A stretch of DNA of 64,000 nt from Mycetohabitans sp. B8. Lineage in GTDB: Bacteria > Pseudomonadota > Gammaproteobacteria > Burkholderiales > Burkholderiaceae. Below the pieces are notes generated by a model that ran no database searches, was not told where the DNA came from, and was given only the letters and a program-made list of their open reading frames with translations. The stretch is taken from assembly GCF_021991875.1 (NCBI RefSeq), contig NZ_JAHLKR010000018.1, positions 62,001 to 126,000 on the forward strand, given 5' to 3'. Position 1 is the first letter of the stretch; every line of letters starts with the position of its first letter. Below are positions 26,139-34,144 of this stretch, piece after piece. Both the position numbers and the translations under genes were made by a program.

Positions 26139-27683
26139 TTACTTGGTGTCGGTTGCCCAAGCCGGCACTGAGCGCGAGCGCACGCCTTTCGCCGAAACCG
26201 ATTGCGCGCCAACGCTCTGTCGGGCGGTGGAAGGGCGATATGCATCGCCACTCCATGCGCCCTCCGGCAATATCGCATCCAAGCCCGTGATCGTATGCCG
26301 GTTGAACACGGGTTGCGCGATGCCAGCGTTACGCTGAGCACAATAATCGAGCCATGCGGCGCGTGCATACTTGCCGAGCGCCAAAACCGCCAACAAGTTG
26401 ATCGTGGCCATCAGCCCCATGCTCAAGTCGGCCATCGACCAGATCAGCGGCAACTTCGCAACGCTGCCAAACATCACCATGCTGAGCACCGCGCATCGGA
26501 ACCCGATCAGCACATCCTTGCGCCGTGTGATGAACATGACGTTGCCCTCGGCACACGCGTAGTTGCCCATGATTGACGAGAACGCGAGCATGAAGATCGC
26601 ACACGTCAGGAACGTCGCGCCCCAATCGCCGACATGGCTGGACATCGCGCGCTGCGTGAGCACTGCGCCCTCGACCGGCGCGCCAGGCTGGTACTCGCCA
26701 GACAACAAGATGATCAACGCCGTCGCGCTACAGATCAGGATCGTGTCGACAAACACGCCGAGCATCTGGATCAAGCCCTGCGTGACAGGATGGCGCGTGG
26801 TCGCGGTCGCTGCCGCGTTCGGCGCGCTACCCATGCCCGCCTCGTTCGAGAACAGTCCGCGTTTGATGCCGACCGCGACGATCTGGCTGATGGCGTAACC
26901 CGCGACGCCGCCGGCCGCCTGCTCGAGGCCGAACGCACTGCGCACGATCAACGCGATTACCGCCGGGAACGAACTCAAGTGGGCCAACAGTACGTAGCCG
27001 GCCAGTGCAAGGTAGCCAAAGGCCATCACCGGCACGAGGAACTGCGCGATGCGTGCAATGCGGCGAATCCCGCCAAAGATCACCGGCGCAATCAACACGA
27101 TCAGCATGGCTCCCGTGACCACCCGGTCCGTGCCGAACGACGCATGCAGCGCGTCCGCGACTGAATTGGCCTGCACCGCATTGAACACGAGGCCAAACGC
27201 AAGAATCAACGATGCGGCAAACACCATCCCGAGCCGCCTGGAACGCAATCCAACCCAGATATAGTAGGCCGGGCCGCCACGAAAGGTGTTGTCGTGATGG
27301 GATACCTTGAATATCTGAGCGAGCGTGGCCTCAACGAATGCGAGCGCCATGCCGAGCAGCGCGGTCAGCCACATCCAGAAGATCGCACCGGGACCGCCCG
27401 CGCTCAACGCAACGGCGACACCCACGATGTTGCCAGTGCCGACCCGGCTTGCAAGCCCCGTGGCGAAGGCTTGGAACGAGGAAATGCCATCGCCCTTGCG
27501 CTTGCCTTTGCCATCGTCGCGAAACAGCGTCTGCACGCTCAGCGGCAGCGCGCGAAGCTGGATGCCGGCAAAGCGCCATGTGAACCATGCTCCCGCACCT
27601 AGCAACAGTGCGATCAGCATGTAGTTCCACAACACTCCGTTCAGGTGGCCAATGGCCGATGCCAGAAAAACTTCCACGCTCAT
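26139..27683 (-). CDS. Sodium:alanine/glycine symporter (AGCS family)
   Basis: 514-residue inner-membrane importer of alanine or glycine with sodium. About ten membrane helices; family signatures are VGTGNIVGVAVALSAGGPGA and FSNEAGMGSAPNAAATATTR. It opens MSVEVFLASAIGHLNGVLWN, typical of the group. The C-terminal ~50 residues after TITGLDAILPEGAW are polar and look non-conserved (Ser-rich), perhaps an altered tail. No partner gene nearby. Confidence 0.93.
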   Translation of the reverse strand: MSVEVFLASAIGHLNGVLWNYMLIALLLGAGAWFTWRFAGIQLRALPLSVQTLFRDDGKGKRKGDGISSFQAFATGLASRVGTGNIVGVAVALSAGGPGAIFWMWLTALLGMALAFVEATLAQIFKVSHHDNTFRGGPAYYIWVGLRSRRLGMVFAASLILAFGLVFNAVQANSVADALHASFGTDRVVTGAMLIVLIAPVIFGGIRRIARIAQFLVPVMAFGYLALAGYVLLAHLSSFPAVIALIVRSAFGLEQAAGGVAGYAISQIVAVGIKRGLFSNEAGMGSAPNAAATATTRHPVTQGLIQMLGVFVDTILICSATALIILLSGEYQPGAPVEGAVLTQRAMSSHVGDWGATFLTCAIFMLAFSSIMGNYACAEGNVMFITRRKDVLIGFRCAVLSMVMFGSVAKLPLIWSMADLSMGLMATINLLAVLALGKYARAAWLDYCAQRNAGIAQPVFNRHTITGLDAILPEGAWSGDAYRPSTARQSVGAQSVSAKGVRSRSVPAWATDTK

Positions 27684-28234
27684 TCCTGTTACAACCCTTA
27701 CGAATTGATTTCAGCGTCCGAATTTTACACATAACGAGCCGCCGTAGGGGTGGTTCCAGAAGAATTAATTACGGGTATTTGCTGTACCGCTGCACGGATC
27801 GGTATTAATTACCTGTATCCATAACCATGAAAGGTTTGTTCGAGGGAAGCCGGCGGCTAACGCGCACATCGCAGCCATGGCGGCTCCTCGACGTTCCCGG
27901 CTTGTGCCAGCCAGGGCTACAAACAGCGCGAGCGGGTACGTTAAGAACGCCGGAATGGGTTCATCGATGGTCGCGGATATCCTCGTTATCAACGTCGCTT
28001 GTCGCGTCGCCCCAAACCGTTGGCTGCCATCATGTGTCCCGCGTGAAGAAAAAACACCTCCTATTTTGCGTCTGGGTAAACCGCAACGGATGGAGATTGA
28101 ATGCATTGCTGATCAGCGGAACACATTGAACAGTCAACAAATTCTCCGTCGGATGCCCATTCGATTTGCCGGCCACATCTAGAAAACGCTGACACGCAAA
28201 GTGTACATCCCGGCCATCCAACAGCACGTGGCCA
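27684..28234. other. Intergenic, no gene recognised
   Basis: About 550 bases between the AGCS start and the Hrp-box-like element. A minus-strand open frame has a hydrophobic piece (FLTYPLALFVALAG) but no motif or ribosome site. Composition shifts to lower GC toward the effector-like genes. Confidence 0.4.
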
Positions 28235-28258
28235 TTCGTTTCTCGAAACGTTTATTCG
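28235..28258 (+). promoter_or_regulatory. hrpII-type box TTCG-N16-TTCG
   Basis: TTCG at 28235-28238 and TTCG at 28255-28258 are separated by exactly 16 bases, 70 bases before the ATG at 28328. This spacing is the HrpB-dependent promoter element known from Ralstonia and Burkholderia type III secretion regulons. A chance match is possible, but position and downstream gene type both fit. Confidence 0.6.
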
Positions 28259-28327
28259 GATCTGACATTCAAACAGATACTGATGGCGGCGTAATGTGGG
28301 CCCCCACCTCTTATCCTCTCCACCGTC

Positions 28328-29305
28328 ATGAGCATAACGATCAACCCATTCCGCCAAGCACGGCAATCCGATCCGACGCATCAGGGCAATGTGATGACGT
28401 CCGGCCACAGCGTCGCGGGACGCGAGCGGTCTTGGCACAGCCAATTCGACGGATTGTTTTTGCGCAAGAAAAAGACGATATCGACGCAACCGCCGACGGA
28501 AAAGCCAGCCTCCACCGACTCAAAAACGTCACAGACAGTCCGGAATGTGGCCAAGCAGCTGAAAAAGGCCTTCCGTCCATCCGGCTCGTCGCAAAGCAAG
28601 CTTATTAAGAAGTTTCCTCAAGTTCCGTCACGCCCTGCCCCCGCTGACAATCGCACCGGCGTTGGAACAAAAGCTTCTGCACAAACCAACACGACAAAGG
28701 GTGTTCCTCCAGACATCAAGCCGCCCGAACGGAAAAGCTCGCGCGCGCATCTGGACGCCCATGGGGCTGACCTGGCCGCCCGAAGCAATAGCACTTCGTC
28801 AAACGAGGCGTTCGCGAGGGTAAAAATAGGCCAAGTCAACGTCAAAAAAGTCGAAGTCAACACAATGAAGGCAGAGTTGTTAGGCACGAAGACTTTGATC
28901 TCCGAAGGGGAGAAAACGACGAAGGAAGCTACGCGGAAAAATCGGGTAAGCAAAAATAACGTTGCTCCAAACGTTAAAGATATAACAGAAACGGAGGCCG
29001 AGTTCTTTAAGGAATGCCCTGCAACTCCTGCCGTCTCAGCTTTCCGTCCTACCGAAGGCAATATTTCGTCAAAGCAAACCACTCCGGCAGCGCCGCCCCG
29101 TCCACCGAAATCAAGCAAAAGGCCCTCGGTGATAGTCCAACTCGCCGCCCAAAAAATGAAGACTGCGTCTTTACGCGAACAGGCCCTGATCTTCGAAGGG
29201 TTGAAAACAGCGAACAAGTCGGGGCGCTGGCTACCTGTCGAGCCAGAAAATCACGTTCCACCAACAGGTCTGAACAAATCGGATAAAGGTTTCATAGCGG
29301 AGTGA
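28328..29305 (+). CDS. Proline-rich orphan protein, copy 1; candidate type III effector
   Basis: 325 residues, no Sec signal, N-terminus MSITINPFRQARQSDPTHQG, polar and Ser/Thr/Gln-rich as in type III substrates. A basic block FLRKKKTISTQPPTEKP is shared with copy 2. Near residue 250 lies PAAPPRPPKSSKRPS, a class of PxxP motif that resembles SH3-binding sequences. The conserved C-terminus is REQALIFEGLKTANKSGRWL then PVEPENHVPPTGL. The Hrp-type box upstream suggests co-regulation with a type III secretion system. No catalytic motif seen and no family recognised; effector status is inferred from promoter, composition and context. Confidence 0.7.
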   Translation: MSITINPFRQARQSDPTHQGNVMTSGHSVAGRERSWHSQFDGLFLRKKKTISTQPPTEKPASTDSKTSQTVRNVAKQLKKAFRPSGSSQSKLIKKFPQVPSRPAPADNRTGVGTKASAQTNTTKGVPPDIKPPERKSSRAHLDAHGADLAARSNSTSSNEAFARVKIGQVNVKKVEVNTMKAELLGTKTLISEGEKTTKEATRKNRVSKNNVAPNVKDITETEAEFFKECPATPAVSAFRPTEGNISSKQTTPAAPPRPPKSSKRPSVIVQLAAQKMKTASLREQALIFEGLKTANKSGRWLPVEPENHVPPTGLNKSDKGFIAE

Positions 29306-29702
29306 CCCAGGGGAAACCTGCCGCATATGAGTCCTCCCCGAAGCGGCAGAAATCGGAGTTCTGCGCACAGCGGCAAGCACCAGGCGGGTGCGGGCCCGCA
29401 CGGATCCACAGTGACGTGTTGATGATATCGCCTCTCGACACGCCGCGCTTCGCCTCGCCCGCCAATACCTCGGATATGACCGAAACGGGCAGTCTAGCGG
29501 CCGTTACGCTACTCCTACTTTCTCTTGCATCGACGACCATCAGTGCGGAACGAATACGTTATTCGTTCCGTCCCATTTTCCGCACAATCGGTAATCCGGC
29601 TTTCACTGCATCACAAAGTCCCGAACCGTTTGTTCGGACCCGACAGTCAAACAGAAACTGATGGCGGCGTATGTGGGCCGCCCCCTATCCTTATCCACCA
29701 TC

Positions 29703-30575
29703 ATGAGCATAAAGATCAACCTATTTCGCCAAGCATGCCAACCCGATCCGACGCCCCGAGACAATGTGACGACACCCGGCAACCCCGCCGTGGGACACGA
29801 ACGGTTTTGTCAAGGCAAATTCGACATATTGCCTTCCCGCAAGAAAAAAACGATATCGACACAACCACCAACGGAAAAGCGGGCCCACACCGACTGGAAA
29901 ACGTCGCGGACATTCCGGAATGCGGCCAAACTACTGAAAAAGGTCTTCCGCCCATGCGGCTCGGCGGAGAGCGAGCTTAGTCAGTCTGAAAACAAACTGA
30001 CTATACCGGCGAACGAACCTACTGCACCGAGAAGCGAACCTTTTAAACCGTTTACTCAAGTTCCGCCACGCCCTGTCCACGCTGACAATCGGGGCGAAGC
30101 TGGAACAAAAAACTCGGCTCAAACTGGCACGGTCGCGGTAAATGGCAAAACCATCACCCCGCCCAAACGAAAGGAATCACTTGTTCATTGGCAAGCCCAC
30201 TCGTCGCGCGATGCGGCGCAACTTCGTGACTCCAGTCCGTCTAATACGGAACTACAGCAAGCCAACACGGTCATACCGCCCCATCCACCGAAGTCAATAA
30301 AAAGACCGTCCATCCCGGTTTTCCGCCCTACCGAAAGCAGCATTTCATCGAAGCGAACCACTCCGGCGGCACCGCCCCGTCCGCCGAAATCGGATAAAAG
30401 ACCCTCGCAAAGGGTCCTACTCGCCACCGAAAAAATGAAGACAGTGTCTTTACGCGAAGAGTCCCTGATCATCGAAGGGCTGAAAGCGGCGAAAGAGACG
30501 GGGCATTGGTTACCTGTCGAGCCTGAAAATTATGCTCCACCAACAGGCCTAAGTAAATCGGAGTTCTGCGCATAA
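29703..30575 (+). CDS. Proline-rich orphan protein, copy 2
   Basis: 290 residues, paralogue of the 28328 gene. The start at 29703 (MSIKINLFRQACQPDPTPRD) matches the copy 1 N-terminus; an in-frame start at 29661 lies in the duplicated untranslated region. The protein carries two PxxP blocks, PPHPPKSIKRPS near residue 190 and APPRPPKSDKRPS near residue 222, so that segment has duplicated internally. The C-terminus EGLKAAKETGHWLPVEPENY then APPTGL is conserved with copy 1, but the reading frame ends differently (SKSEFCA). Upstream, the second TTCG half-site is present while the first is lost. Confidence 0.65.
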   Translation: MSIKINLFRQACQPDPTPRDNVTTPGNPAVGHERFCQGKFDILPSRKKKTISTQPPTEKRAHTDWKTSRTFRNAAKLLKKVFRPCGSAESELSQSENKLTIPANEPTAPRSEPFKPFTQVPPRPVHADNRGEAGTKNSAQTGTVAVNGKTITPPKRKESLVHWQAHSSRDAAQLRDSSPSNTELQQANTVIPPHPPKSIKRPSIPVFRPTESSISSKRTTPAAPPRPPKSDKRPSQRVLLATEKMKTVSLREESLIIEGLKAAKETGHWLPVEPENYAPPTGLSKSEFCA

Positions 30576-30842
30576 CGGCAAACAACGGGCGGCATGCCGA
30601 CCCGCATGGCTCCACAGCGACGTGTTGATGACCGCCTCTCGACATGCCGCGCTTCGCTTCACTCGCCAATACATCGGATATGGCCGAAACGGGCAGTCTA
30701 GCGGCCGTTACGCTACGCCTACTTTCTCTAGCATCGACGGTGATTAGGATGGAACGAATATGTAATTCTTTTCTTCCCATGTTATCGGCACAATTATTAA
30801 TTCAGCTTTCATTGCAACACAAGAACCGGTAAGGAAACAGAT

Positions 30843-31190
30843 ATGAAACCTCAAATCTTGCAAAACTTCTCTAATACTATCCATAAACTGCCATCACCAG
30901 CCAACACGTCGACACAACCAAATGAAAATACAGGCCGGCATGCAGCCGAGCCCAGTGCAATAAATACTGGTTTATTTTGCGGACTTTTCTCACGCAAGCA
31001 TCTCTCCAAGGAAGAACGTGATAATATCCAATGGGAAAAAACGAAAAAAAACTTTCTCAAACAGAACATAAAACAACATCACGCCACGATGAAGCGGAAA
31101 GAAGAAATAGAAAAAAAATTAAACGCCCATTATGACAAAGAGTATAAAAAGTGGCTGAGAAATCAACCAAAAAAATACAACTTTAAATAA
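30843..31190 (+). CDS. Small lysine-rich orphan protein, 115 aa
   Basis: AAGGA lies eight bases upstream of the ATG. The protein begins MKPQILQNFSNTIHKLPSPA, a polar Ser/Asn/Thr-rich segment like type III N-termini. It then has a short GLFCGLFSRKHLS stretch and a highly charged helical C-half (KTKKNFLKQNIKQHHATMKR, KEEIEKKLNAHYDKEYKKWL). Markedly AT-rich codons. The upstream 200 bases are a third copy of the duplicated flank, so it sits where a third family member would. No similarity to the two neighbours is visible. Confidence 0.55.
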   Translation: MKPQILQNFSNTIHKLPSPANTSTQPNENTGRHAAEPSAINTGLFCGLFSRKHLSKEERDNIQWEKTKKNFLKQNIKQHHATMKRKEEIEKKLNAHYDKEYKKWLRNQPKKYNFK

Positions 31191-31486
31191 CTAGGCAGTG
31201 CAGGGCTATAACGGACCAACAGCACTCACGTGCTCAAAAGAAAATACGTGCTTTTCCAGCAACCGGAGGCCCGCCTTTCATAGCCACTGCACCCGCCCAT
31301 TTTTTAGACAACCGACAACCTTCACACCGTTGCCCCACTCGGTCGATAGTCGGCTCTGGCACCCGGCAATCCCTTCATGAGGTACCCGCCGGTCAAAAGG
31401 CGTCGTGAGGTGGAAGCCGGGCACACCAAGTAAGTTAGCATTGTCAACGCAAGTGCCGATATAGACGTTTTGTTGACGTCTTTCCG

Positions 31487-31519
31487 CAGTTTAGCCGTCG
31501 TGTTCGCACGGCTAAACTG
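31487..31519. promoter_or_regulatory. 12-bp perfect inverted repeat upstream of mprF
   Basis: CAGTTTAGCCGT and ACGGCTAAACTG are separated by nine bases, ending 27 bases before the mprF ATG. It could be an operator or a leader hairpin; no T-run follows, so a simple terminator is less likely. Confidence 0.5.
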
Positions 31520-31546
31520 TGGATTCCTTGAAGTCGCGCACCACTC

Positions 31547-34144
31547 ATGCGTCCCCAAATAAAACTGACTCTCTTCACTGCACGCGTCGGGGCCATGCTG
31601 CGACACGCGCAATGCCTGATCACCCCAGCGCTTGCATTGGGCGGCTGCGCGCTGCTGCTCATATTGTTTCAACATTTGTCTCACGCGGTCCATTACCGCT
31701 CGGTGATCCATCAACTGCGCCAGCTGAGCACAGCGCAATGGACCGACGCGCTCGCCGCCACGATCATGAGCTACATCGGACTCGTCGGGCGGGACAGGGC
31801 CGGACTGCACCACATCGGCGCACGGGTGCCACGCGCATTGTTACTGCTCGGTGCGACGATCGGCTCAGCCATCGGCAATGCAACCGGCTTCGGCGCGTTG
31901 ACCGGCGGCGCTGTACGTTGCCGGATCTACGGCGCAGCGGGCGTAACGCCGGCACAGGTCGGGCGCCTGACCGTCTTCACCAGCATCGGCCTGGCCGCGA
32001 CGCTGGTGCTAATGAGCGCCGCCGGCATGCTAATCGCAGCCAGCCAACTCGAATTGGTGCTACACCTGCCGACATCGACGCTACGCTGCGCGGGTGTGCT
32101 CGCGATCGTGGCGATCGCGGCACTAGTGGTGGCATGCCGCCGCCAACCACGCACGTTTGGCGGCGGCACGCGGCGCTGGCTCGCGCTGACGATTCCATCG
32201 CGGCGCAATCTGATCGCCCAACTAGGCTGGGCGATCGTTGACGTTGCCGGCGCCGCGCTGGCGCTGTGGGTCCTGTTGCCGGATGCGTCGATTGGCTTTG
32301 CCACGTTCATGACGGTCTATGCGGCGGCGTTGCTGCTCGGGATGGTCGGCCACACCCCTGGTGGCGTCGGCGTATTCGAAGGCGTGGTGCTGATCGCCTT
32401 CGGTCGAGACCTGCCAATGCCGCAACTGGTGGCCGCATTGCTCGCCTACCGGGCCATCTACTTCGGGCTGCCGCTGCTCGTTTGCGGTGGCGCGCTGGTC
32501 ATGTTCGAGGGACGCGCGCTCAAGCGCATGATGATGACGCCTTCCGCGCTGCACGCGGCACGCAGCCTCGCGCAACTCGCGCCGCTATTGCTGAGCACCA
32601 TCACGTTTGCAGTCGGCTGCATGCTGATCGTCTCCGGTGCAACACCGGCGTTCATGCACCGGATTGCGGTGCTAAGCACGCTCGTGCCACTGTGGGTCCT
32701 TGAAAGCTCACAGTTGCTCGCCAGCGTACTCGGCGTGCTGCTGTTGTTCGTCGCTCGCGGACTGCTGCGCCGGCTCGATGCCGCATGGTGGCTAGCCTTG
32801 CTGCTGGCCAGCATCAACCTCGGGCTGTCGCTAGCCAAGGGGCTGGCGTTCATCGAAGCCGGCGTGCTCGGGATCCTGGTGCTGCTGTTAATCGCGACGC
32901 GACACCACTTCAACCGCCGCTCGTCACTATTCGCGGAGCGCTTCACGCCCAGTTGGCTAGTGTCAGTCGGCATCGTAATCGTGATTGCGACATGGATCAT
33001 GCTGTACGCGTTCCGCGACGTGCCGTACACACGCGAGCTATGGTGGCAATTCGCGTTCGACGGCCGGGCCCCGCGCGCGTTGCGCGCTACGCTGGCGGCC
33101 GCGCTGTGCGCGGCGGCGCTGGCCTTCTGGCAGTTGCTGCGGCCAGCGGCCGGCCGCTTCGTGAAGCCGGCCGAACAGGACCTTGCCGACGCGGCGCGCA
33201 TCGTGCGCGCGCAGGAACGCAGCGACGCGGGGCTCGCCATGATGGGCGACAAGAGCTTCTTGTTCTCCGCATCGCGCCACGCCTTTCTGATGTATGCCAA
33301 GCGTGGGCGCACGTGGGTGGCGCTGCATGACCCAGTCGGCCCGCGCGACGAATGGCCTGAGCTGATCCGCCGTTTCGTCGCACTAGCGCACACGCACGGC
33401 GGCCGCGCCGCGTTTTACCAGGTGCGCGCCGACGCACTGCCGTTCTACCTCGATACCGGCTTGCACCTGCTGAAGCTGGGCGAGGAGGCCAACATCGCGC
33501 TGGCCGACTTCGATCTGAAGGGATCGCACCGTGCCCATCTTCGCTACGCGTTCAAGCGCGGCGAACGCGACGGGCTGGCCGTCGAAGTGGTTGAACCGGC
33601 GCGCCTGCCGGAATGCCTGCCGACGCTCAAGTCAATCTCCGATGCATGGCTGCAAAGCCGCGTGGCGCGAGAAAAGAGCTTTTCGGTGGCAGCATTCAAC
33701 CCGTCGTATCTGGCCGCGCAATCGGTCATGTTGCTGCGTCAACATGGCCGTGCGGTCGCGTTCGTCACGTTCATGACGACGGACGTGCACACCGAGGCGA
33801 CCGTTGGTGTGATGCGCCACCTGCCGGATGCGTCCGGGTACGCGATGGACTATCTGTTCACGAAACTGGCGCTGCATTTGAAGGATGCCGGGCTGCGCAC
33901 GTTGAGCCTGGGCATCGCACCGCTGTCTGGCGTGCAGCCGACGCCATTTCCGTCGCGCTGGCAGCGTGTCGCACGACTCGCATGGCACCTTGGCGGACGC
34001 TTGTACAATTTCCGCGGCCTGCGTGGGTTCAAGAGCAAGTTTCAGCCGCGCTGGGAGCCACGTTACCTGGCAGTGTCCGGCTCACTCGGCCTATTCGTGA
34101 CACTGGCCGACATCTCGCTGCTGGCAGGAGGCTGGCGCTCGTGA
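31547..34144 (+). CDS. mprF: Bifunctional lysylphosphatidylglycerol flippase/synthetase
   Basis: 865 residues. The N-terminal ~530 residues form a multi-helix flippase domain (ALGGCALLLILFQHLSHAVH, FMTVYAAALLLGMVGHTPGG). The C-terminal DUF2156 GNAT-like domain transfers lysine from Lys-tRNA to phosphatidylglycerol, with SFLFSASRHAFLMYAKRGRT, YQVRADALPFYLDTGLHLLK and the C-terminal FRGLRGFKSKFQPRWEPRYL. The product reduces envelope negative charge and cationic-peptide killing. The stop overlaps the GTG of acvB by four bases, so the genes are co-translated. Early start codons in the N-terminus were not resolved; 31547 gives a basic, plausible start. Confidence 0.93.
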   Translation: MRPQIKLTLFTARVGAMLRHAQCLITPALALGGCALLLILFQHLSHAVHYRSVIHQLRQLSTAQWTDALAATIMSYIGLVGRDRAGLHHIGARVPRALLLLGATIGSAIGNATGFGALTGGAVRCRIYGAAGVTPAQVGRLTVFTSIGLAATLVLMSAAGMLIAASQLELVLHLPTSTLRCAGVLAIVAIAALVVACRRQPRTFGGGTRRWLALTIPSRRNLIAQLGWAIVDVAGAALALWVLLPDASIGFATFMTVYAAALLLGMVGHTPGGVGVFEGVVLIAFGRDLPMPQLVAALLAYRAIYFGLPLLVCGGALVMFEGRALKRMMMTPSALHAARSLAQLAPLLLSTITFAVGCMLIVSGATPAFMHRIAVLSTLVPLWVLESSQLLASVLGVLLLFVARGLLRRLDAAWWLALLLASINLGLSLAKGLAFIEAGVLGILVLLLIATRHHFNRRSSLFAERFTPSWLVSVGIVIVIATWIMLYAFRDVPYTRELWWQFAFDGRAPRALRATLAAALCAAALAFWQLLRPAAGRFVKPAEQDLADAARIVRAQERSDAGLAMMGDKSFLFSASRHAFLMYAKRGRTWVALHDPVGPRDEWPELIRRFVALAHTHGGRAAFYQVRADALPFYLDTGLHLLKLGEEANIALADFDLKGSHRAHLRYAFKRGERDGLAVEVVEPARLPECLPTLKSISDAWLQSRVAREKSFSVAAFNPSYLAAQSVMLLRQHGRAVAFVTFMTTDVHTEATVGVMRHLPDASGYAMDYLFTKLALHLKDAGLRTLSLGIAPLSGVQPTPFPSRWQRVARLAWHLGGRLYNFRGLRGFKSKFQPRWEPRYLAVSGSLGLFVTLADISLLAGGWRS

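Larger units (their letters stand above)
28190..30840 (+). repeat. Tandem duplication of gene plus about 290 bp of 3' flank
   Basis: Unit 1 (gene at 28328 with flank to about 29640) and unit 2 (gene at 29703 with flank to about 30840) align along their whole length. Shared landmarks are ACTGATGGCGGCGTA just before each start, AAATCGGAGTTCTGCGCA at each gene end, GGGCAGTCTAGCGGCCGTTA in each flank and GGAACGAATA near the end. Protein copies diverge by substitution and by small insertions and deletions. Confidence 0.85.

Noticed and set aside
31322-31813. 163-residue minus-strand ORF over the mprF start
   Set aside because: It has no recognisable motif and overlaps the start of mprF antisense; composition is that of a GC-rich shadow frame.
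33613-34140. In-frame upstream extension of acvB
   Set aside because: It lies inside mprF in another frame; the GTG at 34141 follows a good signal-peptide start and overlaps the mprF stop.
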